DNA from: Asterochloris sp. CNOR1
Taxonomy: Eukaryota; Chlorophyta; Trebouxiophyceae; Trebouxiales; Trebouxiaceae
Length of the DNA stretch: 64,000 bases
Assembly: GCA_963969365.1 (NCBI GenBank)
Contig: OZ017746.1
Coordinates: forward strand, 2,294,001 to 2,358,000
Direction: 5' to 3'
The notes beneath the pieces are model-generated. The model did not search any database. It worked only from the letters and a program-made list of their open reading frames with translations, and had not been told where the DNA came from. This document shows, piece after piece, positions 1-11,100 of this stretch (position 1 is its first letter; every line of letters starts with the position of its first letter). The position numbers were made by a program, and so were the translations under genes.

Positions 1-3000
1 GACCGAGGTGCCTGTCAGCAACACACCAGGCAGCATGGCTCCATCTGCCCCTCATCACACAAGCAGGTCCCTTGCAGCATCCCCACAGCGGCTGGCGACG
101 GCTCACCTCAGGAAGGCGCCAACCTCGCCGCTCAGGCCGCAATCGTTACTGCCGCCGGTGAGGCTGTCACAGATATGGGTGCAGTCCGGGCTGAGGTCCT
201 GGCAGCCACCGCTGGGCCCAGGCACAGAGGCAGGATAGGTGGTGCTGAGCGGGCCAGGCGCGGGGGCTGAGGCAGACGGCACGGCATTGCTGGTGCCAGT
301 GGCAGGCGAGCTGGGAGTCCCTTCTGTGAGGGGGGGCAAGCTTAGCAGTGGCAGCTGCGGCTCAGGCTCAGCTGTCTGCCCAGGAGGTGGCGGGGAGACG
401 CCGGCCGCAGTGGGGACCGCAGGCGGGGAGACGATCCCGGCTGTCAGAACCTGGAAGGGCGTTGGGCATCGGTTGCAGGTGATGTTGCAGAAGGCGGTCA
501 TGGATGGCTGTGTGCACGCCCCCATGGCCAACTGCAGCAACGACAGGCAGTTCCTTTCAGGCAGTGCAGACGACGAGACTGGTTGGACGAAGCCTTCTGA
601 GCTGCTCAATGCAATTGGGCAGCCTGCATGCTGGGGGCGGCAAGGCAGGATTGGTCAATAGTGCACTGCAGGGCTGCCAAGGACCCCTGCTCAAGCAGCT
701 CACTGCACTGCTCTTACCTGCTTGGCACAGCTGTAGTCTGAGCCTGGTGGTGGGACGTCAACGCAGTCATTGCTTGGGGATGGGCTTCTTTGTGGGCCTG
801 GAGACTGTGAAGTTGCCATTGGGCTGCCTGGGGGAGAAGGAGTTGGCGCTGCTGTCACAGGAGTGACAGCTGGGCTGCTGCGAGTGGGAATAGAAGCAGC
901 AGGAGTGCCTGATGGGCTGCTGGTCAGCAGCGGCCTTGGAGGCCCCGCCTGTGTACCAGCAGGGGAGCCTGCTGGGATACTGGTGATGGCAGGCGAGGCT
1001 GGTGCTGCTGTGAGGGGGTTGGCACCTGTTGAGTTGCTGCTTGGCAGTGGGCTTGGCACCTTTGTGACAGCAGGGTTGCCTGCTGGGCTCTCAGTGAGGG
1101 CAGGCGAGGTTGGTGATCCTGTGACGGGTGGGGCGCTACCTGGCAGGAGGCTTGGAGCCTTTGTGGCAGCAGGGGTGCCTACTGGACTGCCGTTGATGGG
1201 TGAGCTCGGGGATGTTTTGCTCTGAGTGCCTGCGGTGATGGGAGGTGAGCCTGACGCTGGGCTGCTGGGGACTGTGGGGGAGCTTGATGCTGGTGTCACA
1301 GGAGTGGCCCCTGCTGGGCTGCTGCTTGGTGGCAAGGTTGGAGCTAATATGGCAGCAGTGGTGCTTGCTGGGCTGCCTGTAAAGGCAGGCAAGCCTGGCG
1401 CTGGTGTGACAGGCATGCCAGCTGGGCTGCTGCTGGTGGAAGGTGAGCCTGGTGCACTGGTGGTGCCTGCAGGGGTGCCTGCTTGGCTGCCACTGTTGGC
1501 AGGTGCGCCTGGCGCTGGTGTCACAGACGTGCCTGGTGCGGAAGTGATGGCAGCAGGCGTGCCTGCTGGGCTGCTGGTGACTGCAGGTGAGCCTGGTGCT
1601 GTTGTCACAGGAACGCCAGCTGGGCTGCCACTGCCAGTGGTGGGCGGACCGGGCAAAGATGTGGGACTGCCTGGCAGTGGGCTGGTTGCTGTGGCAGCAG
1701 GAGTGCCTGCTGGGCTGCTAGTGGAGGACACGGGCGCTGCTGGGCTGCTGCTGGTGGCAGCAGGCAAGCCTGGTGTTGCTGTGGTGGTGGATGTTGCTGC
1801 TGTGCTGGTGGCCAGTGAGGGGGCAGCTGTGGTGGATGGAGCAGCGAAGGATGTGATGGGTGCAGCTGATGTGGTTGTTGGGGCGGTTGTGGTGGTGGAT
1901 GGTGCTGCCGTGCTGGTGGCCAGTGAGGGGGCAGCTGTGGTGGATGGAGCAGCGAAGGATGTGATGGGTGCCGTTGATGTAGTTGTTGGGGCGGTTGTGG
2001 TGGTGGATGGTGCTGCCGTGCTGGTGGCCAGTGAGGGGGCAGCTGTGGTGGACGGAGCAGCGAAGGATGTGATGGGTGCCGCTGATGTGGTTGTTGGGGT
2101 GGCTGTGGTGGCAGATGGTGCTGCTGTGCTGGTGGCCTGTGAGGGAGCAGCTGTGGTGGTTGGAGCAGCGATGGATGTGATGGGTGCTGCTGACGTGGAG
2201 GTTGGAGCGGCTGTGGTGGTGGATGGTGCTGCTGCGGCGGTGGCTGGAGCGGCCGTTGATGTGATGGGTGCGGCTGTGGTTGTTGCTGGGAGCTGTGTGC
2301 CCTGGACGGATGCTGGGGCTACTAACCCCGGTGCCCTGGTAGAAAGGCTGGGTGCGTGCACCGTTGAGCCAGGAGCAGTTGGAGATGGTGGTGGCATGAT
2401 GCCGCCAGGCGTGAAGATGGGCATGCTGCCAGAAGAGAGGGGGCAGCGGCCGCAAGTCACATTGCAGAAGCCTTGCATGAAGCCGGCATTGCACTGCCCA
2501 AAGTCCCTCTGCAGCTCAATTTCTGGGGTCACCAGGAAGTGCACACTGTGTCACTGTACATTGGGGTGGAGGCGTCCCCAGAGTAGAACCTGGCCAGGAG
2601 GATCACGGCGTATTTCCTGAATCTTGTGAGCAGCACCCATTGGAGAGACAAAGCGTGCACAGGGCAGCACTGCTGCCCAGATCAGCTGATGCATTACACG
2701 AAACAGACGGTGCAGTGCTTTGTGTGCAAATTCTTTGAGGGGCAGCAACACAGGACAGCTGCGCACCTGTTGAGCGCAGGTGTAGGCACTGCCAGCGGGC
2801 GGGGCATCAGCACAGCCGCCAGGTGCAGAAGGTGCAGTAGGTAGTGCATAGGGTGCTGGCACTGGAGCCCTCGGTGATGGTAATGGCAGCTGAGGCAGCG
2901 CAGGGCCACACAGGCCACAGGTGGCTCGGCAGTACGATCTGAAGCCAGGGCAGGCAAGTTTGAAGGAATCTCAGGCAGGCTGGGGCAGGCAGAGCAACAT

Positions 3001-3494
3001 GGTGCCAGGTGGCTGAGCCAGTGGGGGCCAGAAGTGCTGCAGGTGATCTTGCTACACAGAGTGCAGCCAGTGCTGGCGGGAGGCATGGCTCCGGGGATCC
3101 CAGGTAGGCTGGGGTCATGCAAAACATGGCGGCAAGGCGCTGAGGTTTTCAAGGCAGGATGAGGTCAGACAGGCTGCAGGTGGCCCAGCAGGACGATCTG
3201 CAGCCAGGTTAGGCCATAGGATTGATGCCTGTGAGGATCCCAGGCAGTCTGATCAGGCGCAAGTGAGGCATGGCGGCGGATTTGGCGCCAAAACGCAGCA
3301 TCTCACCGGAGATAGGTACCAAGCCAGCCATTGTCGCTACACTCCTTGGTGGGGTTGCTGCACAGGTCCTGGCAGTCGGCAGCATCGTCTTGACAGACAA
3401 GGGCGCTGGAGGGGCCAGGAGCCGTTGCAGGGAAAGGTTGAGCCAGTGCAGGGGCAAGCAGGCACAGCCAGAGGACAGAGGCACGTTGCCTCAT
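1..3494 (-). CDS. Secreted Ser/Thr/Pro-rich protein with ShKT-like six-cysteine modules (3' part outside window)
   Basis: Exons in order: 3494-3307, 2938-2767, 2508-718, 531-107, then a GTGAG donor leading off the window. All visible junction phases agree. The start ATG opens a signal peptide (MRQRASVLWLCLLAPALAQ). Four cysteine modules follow. Two have the form C-x-D-x-PP-x-G-x-x-Y-[TS]-C-A-[QK]-Q ... C-N-x-T-C-x-R-C, like the ShKT-type modules of algal extracellular proteins. The first and the last (cut by the window edge) are a variant beginning CQD and containing x-Y-C-x-x-T-C-G-L-C. Every module is split by an intron after its first half. Exon 3 is an enormous Ala/Ser/Thr/Pro mucin-like linker, including a 108-bp tandem repeat. 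It is probably a heavily O-glycosylated wall or matrix protein; no catalytic domain is visible in this window, but one could lie in the missing part. Confidence 0.8.
1790..2230. repeat. 108-bp tandem repeat inside the mucin-like exon
   Basis: The segment beginning gccagtgagggggcagctgt recurs at 1811, 1919 and 2027, a period of 108 bp (36 codons), with more diverged units at both ends. On the minus strand each unit encodes an Ala/Ser/Thr/Pro block of the type ITSFAAPSTTAAPS. The period is a multiple of three, so copy-number change keeps the frame. Confidence 0.9.
3168..3214 (-). repeat. Intronic copy of the start of exon 2 of the ShKT-module gene
   Basis: This lies in the first intron. It matches the exon 2 acceptor region at about 2913-2955. 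Both read, on the minus strand, CCTGGCT(T/G)CAG followed by ATCGT(A/C)CTGC and then GCCACCTG. The copy keeps a TGCAG acceptor and the same phase. Weaker copies of flanking sequence (ggatcccaggtaggctgg type) lie at about 2963, 3083 and 3232, so the intron seems built from repeated duplications. Confidence 0.65.
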
Positions 3495-5701
3495 CCCTGC
3501 AGGCAGTGCAGGGCAGATCTGAGAGGCTCAGGCGCAGGTCAAGCAACCCCAGGCAGGCGATCGGGGCTGGTGCTGCAGGCAGTCAGGGCCTTGCGCAGAT
3601 CGCGGGGCGGTGCGAGGCAGGCAATCACCTGTAGGCCCTCCGATCCTGAGGATGGGTGCGGGGAACAAGGCTCAGCAGTCGGCCGACAAGAGGAATCCAA
3701 GCGGTGCGATGCGGACGTGCGTAGATTGCTGAAATGAGGGATTGCCGCTTGGCCCGTTTTATAGCCAGACTTTCCATACTCGCTTTTGCTTCTTGGGTGT
3801 TGGGAGCCTGACCTCCATCTGTCTGCATGAAGCTCAGGCAGAGCAAAATCTGTGTCAGCTTCTAATCACGTTGAAGGAGACTGCAGCAGATCACATTGGC
3901 ATTGCCGGCCCAAAGTCATGCATGAGCTCCTTCTCCCTGCTCAGACAATCACTGCATCAGCCATGAAGAGAACAAGACCCTGAGCGCAAGATGCAATAAC
4001 ATACACAAGGGTGGGCTTAGCAAGGGTGCATGCAGTATCTCGGGTCCATGTTATGATGTATGATTTGGTGCCCAATCTGCATCCACCGTTCTGCTGGCTA
4101 TGCTGCACGTTGCCTGCGCTTCCAGTGTTGCTCCAGGCCACCCTTGCAGGCAGATCATTTGTGGCAACTAAAAGATCGGCGAAGGCAGAAGGCATCGCCA
4201 CTACGTAGTGGCGGTATGCAGTGGCGGTATGTATACACTGCTGATGCTGGGGCAAGCCCTAGTTGCGCCAAACACAATGCTGCACGGTTTGTGCCCTTCC
4301 TTGCGGGTGAGTTGATCAGCCCTGAGGCACTGGGGGTGTCTCATGGGTGAGGCTTGCCAGCCACTGGCGCACAGAAGCTGCCCGTTTGTTACATATCTCT
4401 TCCAGTGTTGTATGGTGACAGGTTTGTTGTGCTCAAATGCGCAAGATGTCGCTGGGTGGTCTGACAAAAGATGTAATACTGCTGTGTACCGCTTACAGCT
4501 ACTTGAAGAGCGTCCAAACTTTCACACTGCTGCTTGACTCCGTGCTTCCACTGCCTGTCCACATGCAGGTGCCTCAGTCACCAGCATGAACTCATGCAGC
4601 ACTTGGTCCCAGATCATGACGGAGCTGCATGTAGGCAACTCTCGCGTTCTCCCAGATCAGTGCTCCTCATCAGCCTCAAGCAGCACGGTCTGCGCACATC
4701 CTTGTGGGCCTGCACCAGGGTACTCGGTTCCAGGCTGCCGCAGGCAGGGTAGGGACCGAACCAGGCTTCATGTCGCCCACCACTGTCCATGGTCTGGCTG
4801 CCAAGCCTGAAGCTTCCTGACAGCATCTTAGGAGTTGGGCCATAAGCTATAGCGTGTGCCTTCCGCAGCACCTCCTGTCTGTGTCTGTTGCATTGCAGGT
4901 AAACCACAAGCTGCACTCAGCAATGCATGCTGTGCAGCTACATGGCAGGTGGCAAGGTGCACCCTGGCCCCCTGTCTGAGACTAGGACTGGTGCGCTCCT
5001 GATGGTTTTTGTGTGGCTCAGATGAGTACTTTGCTTGTGTTTTGTGTGCCCCTGGAACAGCATTGCCTCTGGGTGGCATATTGTGTAGATGTAGCTGAAT
5101 TCGAATGTTTGCAGGCAAAGGTATACGTTTGCTTGCCTGGCATGGTGCAGCCTACATGGTTTGCTGCTCTGCTGACGCTGTGCAGCGGTTTCCTGACCCT
5201 TCCTGAACCAACATGCATTCTTACAAGGAGTACAGCCTTTCAGGCTTGGTTTGCCTTCTTATATCCTGTCATTTTGTGTCAAAATCTCAGACTCTCATGT
5301 TAGCAAAACCTGCAGTGCTGCTGTGGTCAAAAGATTTCGGCCACCGTGCAATTGCTTTCCTTTGTCTTGGTCTTGGATGGTGGCGTCCATCACCTTGCAA
5401 TATTGCACACATCAGAGCATTGTGGAGCATCTGGTTCCAGTCCAGCACCTGAAGTCCGACACAATCAGAAAAGGATCATCATTCTAGTCCCAAGCTCTGA
5501 CTTCTGAAAGGCCTTGCAATGCCCTGTAAGCAATGATTCCCACAGAGTACATAGTTCAAGTCTTGGTAATCCTGAGGCAATGTTCTGGACTCAGGGGTCT
5601 CAGAGCTGCCTATTGTCAAGCCTGGAAGACATGACAGTGCTCTGAAAAGTGGATCAGGGGGCCAGCGTCATTGGAGCACTCTCAATGGTCACTGGCATTG
5701 C
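3495..5701. other. Intergenic stretch without a recognisable gene
   Basis: This 2.2 kb lies between the start of the ShKT-module gene and the stop codon of PSB33, both on the minus strand. It should hold the promoter and 5' leader of the former and the 3' UTR of the latter. Open frames here are short and show no protein family, and the base composition is visibly less GC-rich than in the neighbouring genes. A TTACA at 5221-5225 (TGTAA, the usual chlorophyte polyadenylation signal, on the minus strand) is one candidate end for PSB33 transcripts. Confidence 0.6.
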
Positions 5702-7818
5702 TTATTCATCTTCTCTCTTGCTCGCTTTGGGGATCCTCTCAGTCTGATCATTCTTGTACTGTACCACAAACGCTGCGGAGGTGGCAAACAGAGCCACCCA
5801 GAAGATGCCCAGTCCAATAAAACTCTGCAAGACACAGCACAGTGGCATCGAGCACAGCAGTATCAAGCATGAAGAACGCCTGTCCAGGTGTATCTGCTCA
5901 CCTCCTTGTACAAAAAGAAGGCTGTGCCAGCCACAGCAGATCCACCAACAGCCAGGATTGCCACTGTAAGAGTGGCCACCTGAGACACTGTCTCAGAGGT
6001 GGGGGACTCAATCTGTCCGCCTGCACATGCAAGACAAGACAATTCAACCATCGGCGCTGCCGCTTGAAGTTGACAGTGCCGGGCAGCCTCGCAACCTGGC
6101 TGAGAGTAGTGAGGCATGTCGCCACAGCCAGGCTGCCTCAGCGCTTCGACTCGGCTGCAGAGGGCAACCTGCACGTGCTCTGCAGTCCGCCAGAGACCGT
6201 CATGCATCCATGCCGCACAGCTCTCTGGTGAACAGAGCACCCAGCAGGCCATCCTCGGTCCACGCAAGGGCAGATGCTCAGACGGTCCCCGCATTGATCA
6301 CCAATATGCAGGCGGGCGCCCAGGGCCAGCAGCTGGCGTACCTGGGGCCTCTGTGCCCTGCAGGTAGGACTTGGGCTGCAGAGCGTAGACGTTGTTCTTG
6401 TCTATGGAGGTGTCTGAGCCACCCCGGGTGCTGGCATAGGAGCGCGTGGTGGAGGCATCTGCGATGTCCACCTGGATGGCGTCCTGTGTCATCTTTACAG
6501 GGTAGATGTCCAGGGGTCTGCAGGTGTCACTGGGGGTCAGCACCCGCAGGACTGGGTTGTTTGGGTACCTGCAGGCAGGGCAGCGGATGTCTGCAATTTG
6601 CAGGAGGTGCTAGTGATCCACTTCTGCAAGAGGGGCTGCTGGGGCTGCCTGGGCTGAAGTCCCAGCCTCAAGGGGGCGCTGCTGAAGCCATCCCAGCAGC
6701 ATGCACTGCATGCAACATTGGCGGCAGCAAACCCCAGCATGAAAGATGCTGCTGAGCCTGATTTGGTATTGTGTAGACTTGGCAGCACCTGGTGCATGCA
6801 CAGATGGCAGCAGCATTCATGAGCTTCATCACATGCTGCTCAGGCTTGGCAGCGCCTGACATTTGCAGCCGCTCACCAGTCTATAATCTCGCCAGTCTTA
6901 AGGCTGAACACAGACTTGGTGGATGGACACTCAATCCCATAGTCCTGCAGGGGAAAGCGATGGTTGTGGCAAAGTTGGCAGGCATAGCCATCCTGTGGGG
7001 TCGCCACAGGCTCACCTGAGTGAACTTGGCATTGGCAAAGCCTTCACTGTAGGCGCCCTCTGCTGGGGACCTGCAGACCGCAAGCTCGAGGTTCAAGAAA
7101 GTGCCCAGACCTCTGCTGCCTGGCTTCTGTCCTCAGCCAGAGCTTGCTGCATCCAGCCGTACCTGTTCTCAATTGCGTACAACTGATTTCTGTACCAGAA
7201 GATGAGCACGCCAATGCCTTGCACCGTGACCTCTTTCCGAATTCCTGCATGCACACATGGATTGCATTGCACAAGTTGGTGTGTAGCAGCAGCAAGGCGT
7301 GCAGCTGCAGGTGCCACAACAAAGCTAGCAGCACAAGCAGCTCCGTCCCCACCGAGAAGAAGACATGCCCTGCCTCTGAGTCAACTGCAGCAGATGGCTT
7401 CCTGGCAGCAGCCAGCTTTGCCTGACAGCAGCAGTCAATGGTTCTGGCTGCACATGTCTCGATGGTCCCCTGCTAGGGCCGCTGCCGCGCCGCACCTTTA
7501 GGGAGGTCCTCTGGCTTCATGACGGGCACCCACTCCTCCTGCTCTGGAGGTGGGCTGCTCTGTGCATTTGTGGTGGATGCTGCACGGCACCAGCAACCTC
7601 AAGCGTTTACTAAGTTTGCTCCAGATTGCAAAAATTTCACAGCAGCACTCACTTTCTGCAGCTGCCCTGGCAGTCACTTGCCCCCTGCAGTCTCTGCATG
7701 TGGCAAGCCTCGAAAGCACACATCTTGGTGCATGTGGGAGCGAGAAAGGATTGTGTGACCGAAAGACAAGACCTCGCCCATGGCCTGCCTGGATCGAGGC
7801 AGGCAATGTTACGACCAT
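5702..7818 (-). CDS. PSB33: PSB33/TEF5, plastid Rieske-fold protein associated with photosystem II
   Basis: Eight exons: 7818-7653, 7579-7496, 7244-7163, 7070-7016, 6944-6877, 6568-6342, 6020-5902, 5824-5702, giving 307 residues with all phases consistent. Residues 1 to about 50 look like a chloroplast transit peptide ending ..VTARAAAE. The core contains WVPVMKPEDLPKGIRKE, LIFWYRNQLYAIENRSPAEG, AYSEGFANAKFTQDYGIECP and LKTGEI, the signature of the PSB33/TEF5 family. As in that family, the Cys-x-His pairs that bind a 2Fe-2S cluster in true Rieske proteins are missing, so no cluster is expected. Two hydrophobic segments near the C-terminus (TLTVAILAVGGSAVAGTAFF and IGLGIFWVALFATSAAFVV) anchor it in the thylakoid. 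Plant homologues support photosystem II and light-harvesting stability. Confidence 0.93.
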
Positions 7819-8169
7819 CTGACCTGCTGAAATGCCAGGCTGTGCACAGGATTGTAGAAGACGAGCAGAAGACAAGTAGCACAGGTCTCTTTTTGGATTG
7901 TCTCTGTTCAACATCTCTATTCACCACGCTCACATATCTCTGCACATCATTTGTCAGCGCTTCCGGAGTTAGCCAAGATTGGCCCTGTCAGAAAGCTGCT
8001 CGATCAGCTCAGCTGCTGCCAGAGCATCTGAACTCTCACCTCCTGTTGAAAGAGAACCTGCCAACATTCAGTGAGGGGTCACTCTTTGACACACTTAGAA
8101 GCTGCTCTCAGCTGGGAGGTCAGGGGCCCTGATGGCTGGTGCCTGGCTGTCTACTACCTGACCTGGAGG
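7819..8169. promoter_or_regulatory. Divergent intergenic region PSB33 / ACR
   Basis: These 351 bp separate the PSB33 ATG (minus) from the ATG chosen for the ACT-repeat protein (plus). It must carry both 5' leaders and both core promoters. No TATA box or other site could be assigned with confidence. Confidence 0.5.
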
Positions 8170-11100
8170 ATGGTTGCATCTCCAACTGCCCAGAACAGTG
8201 GCAACCTGGATGTCCCAAGCGATTCTGATGAGGAGACTGTGCTCATCAGGTGTGGTGATCTCTTAACTGTGAGGCACACATCAGCACATGCAGGCAGGCT
8301 TTTTAGGCTTCAGAACCTTGCCCTGTGAAAACTTGCTCAGTGGGCTGCATCCAGTTAGCGCCCTGCACCTGCAGGCCAATCTTTGGCATCGATGATGAGG
8401 CTCAGCGTGAGGTGCGAATCAGCTGCCCTGATGCCACTGGTCTGGGCTGCGATGTCACACGCATGCTGCTGGACTTTGGCCTCAAGGTGCTGCACGGCGA
8501 CATGACCACAGATGGGCGCTGGTGCTTCCTCATCTTTAAGGCAGGCCCTTCTGCCTGGTGCCTGCCCTGCGTCAGCAATTGCTGCAACTCCTGTCAGCCT
8601 TCCACATGCATGCCTGCTCCAGGTCTCTGAAGCAGGATCTGAGCCCTGGCATCCTCAAGCATGCCTGGTGCCTGCCTCTGGCCAGCACCATTGCTGTCAT
8701 GCATCCATGGTCTGCACCTTGAGATGCCCATCTCAGCCTCCCTCTGTGTTCCTTGTCTGGCTAGCTTGTCCATGACTTCGCCATTTCTGGCGGGCAATCA
8801 GTGTGGACCCCTGGCCTCTCCATGCATGCCCACTGCCCTGCCTTAGCAGGCACACTGCACTGCCTGTGGTCATCGTGGCCCACATGATGCAGGTGGTCTT
8901 GTGCCCTGGCATCCCTGCCCACTGGGCGCTGCTGAAAGCCCGGCTTGAAAAGATCTGCCCTTCTGGGCAGGCGGCCACATCCCTGTGGCGCTGGACCTCA
9001 GACAGGGTGGAGGTGCAGCATCCCTTTCTCTTGCAGGTGAATGAGCAACAGGCAACAGGCCCCACCTTGCTGTTGGCCAGGGCTGAGTGGGCCATGTGCG
9101 TGTGTCTGCTGCTTGCGTGCCTGGGGCGCTGCCCTAGTCATCTACTGCACTCCTGATCTTTGTCACACAGGTGAACACTGACCTGTGCAGCATGCATATG
9201 CCACCTTCCCTGCTGAATGACTGTGGCCCACACATCTGAAAGGCTGCACCCTCTGCAGGTCACGTCTTATGACAGAGCTGGCGTGCTCCATGGTGAGCTG
9301 GCGGGGCTGCAGGCCTGCTGTCCCAGCCAAGCACTGCCTGCCTGCCATCTGCACTCTGCTGCAGACACAATCAACACGGCAAGGTGTGCCATGCAGATCT
9401 GATGCACACCCTTTGGGAGAGCAATGTGGCGGTCTTTAAGGCTCACATCACAACTGGTCCCAGCAACAAAGTCCTGGATCTCTTTTGGCTGTATGACAAC
9501 AAAGGCAAGGCCGCACCCGTGCCTCAATTGCCGATCTGCCGGGCTGGGGTGCAGCCCCTCACCTGCTGACCTGGACTGTCCTTTCTCTGCAGGCGAACTG
9601 CCGGAGAACCACAGGTGGGTGTTGGCATTGTCCAGCTTTTGCAGGCATCCACCATCTCAGCTTGCTGCCATGGTTGCACACACCACACACATCTTTTGTA
9701 TGCCAACATGCTTCTGACTGCCACATCCCAGCCCTGTCACGCATCAGGAGCTCCGTCCGTTTACCGCATAGCACCTCCACCTGCCTGCACAGAGGTGAAA
9801 GTTTCTACTCCCCGCGCAGCACATTCGCCAGCACAACGCCCTACTGTGCAGTCAAGGATGAGGGGCTTGCCACGTGCCTCTTTTCCCCTTTTCATCCTGC
9901 AGGGTGCTCCAGATTTCAGACCTGGTGCGCGAGTGCCTAGGCCAGCCGGATGCAGCCTGCACCATCTCGCCCGCCCCACCCGATTCCTGTGAGGAGGACT
10001 CTACCTCCACCATCATCCAGCGCTGCGCTTGCAAGGTGATTCACAAAACCCATGGCTGCAAGTCCCTGTTACACGTTGACAACTTGGGGTGCAAAGCCCT
10101 GACCTGGCTGAGAGGCTGGCAGCACATTGGGCGCCCAGCCCCTTGTGTCAGCCACCAGCATGCTTGCCCGCCAAGGTTGAGGTGCTGGTCTCAGCTTGAG
10201 GACCTCAGCCACTCAACGTCAGTTGTCGTCACCTTCATGCATGTCGCTAGCCCACTTACTTCTGCCAACCCCTGTCCTGTCATCAAGGACCTCACCTGAT
10301 GTCTGTGCCTGCCAGGATGCACGCCCAGCCAGCTCCCTGCGCAAGATCATGGACGTCAAGCGCAACAGCCGAGGCAGCCTGGACAGCCTAGCGGCAGCCT
10401 CGCCCCCTGTAGTCATTGCCAGCAACGAGCGCGACGAGTATGGGGAGCGAGAGGCTGTGCAGGTGGGCAGGAATGCAGGAGGGTGCACCTGCCTGCGCTT
10501 TTCTGTGCAGGCTGTGCCCGTTGGAGCAGGGTGCCTGAATGGTGTGCACTGGGCAGGGAGCCGGAAAGGTGCCCAAACGGCATCAGGTGTGTCGCCCAGG
10601 CAATACCAGCACGTGCAGACTAGGAGGAGGCAGCGCAGGTGGTAGGAAGGGCATTCTGTGCAGCCCTAGAGCTTCGTGGGCCTGTCTGCCTGCCGGCCTC
10701 ACTGTTGGCAAACTCTGCTGTTGCTGGCTTGACTGTTGGCTCCAGGGCGCAGGCAGCCCTACAGGCTGTGCTATGCACTGCACCTTTCTGGCTGAGGCCT
10801 GTTGCTTCCTATGAGCCCAGTCCCCCAGCAAAGGCATGCTTCCGAAATGCTCGGCCTGTGAGAGGCGTTCACTGTTGGGTCAACTTTAATTCCAGCATCT
10901 CAGGCTGCATGTTCAGCCATTTGCTGGTCTGGCACTGCATCACCTCTGATACTCCAGTGCAGCTCTGTGCCTCTGAGCCTGCCCAGGCTGGCACCTGAGC
11001 CTACTGCTGGCACCTGAGCCTACTGCTGATCCTGAGCCCTGCTGCAGATCACAACCGACAACTGCACCACAGCTGTTGCTGAGCCTGAGCCCCGCTGCAG

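Noticed and set aside
5013-5303. A plus-strand open frame of about 96 codons downstream of PSB33
   Set aside because: No ATG-led family-like protein, no splice support, in an AT-richer intergenic stretch.
9013-9036. A 24-nt intron inside ACR exon 3 (GTGCAG ... TTGCAG)
   Set aside because: Too short to splice, and the sequence is open in frame.
9365-9379. A tiny exon (DTINTA) in ACR between CTGCTGCAG and GCAAGGTGTG
   Set aside because: The following intron would be about 13 nt, and joining 9292 directly to 9397 restores frame and family spacing (VLHDLMHTLWE).
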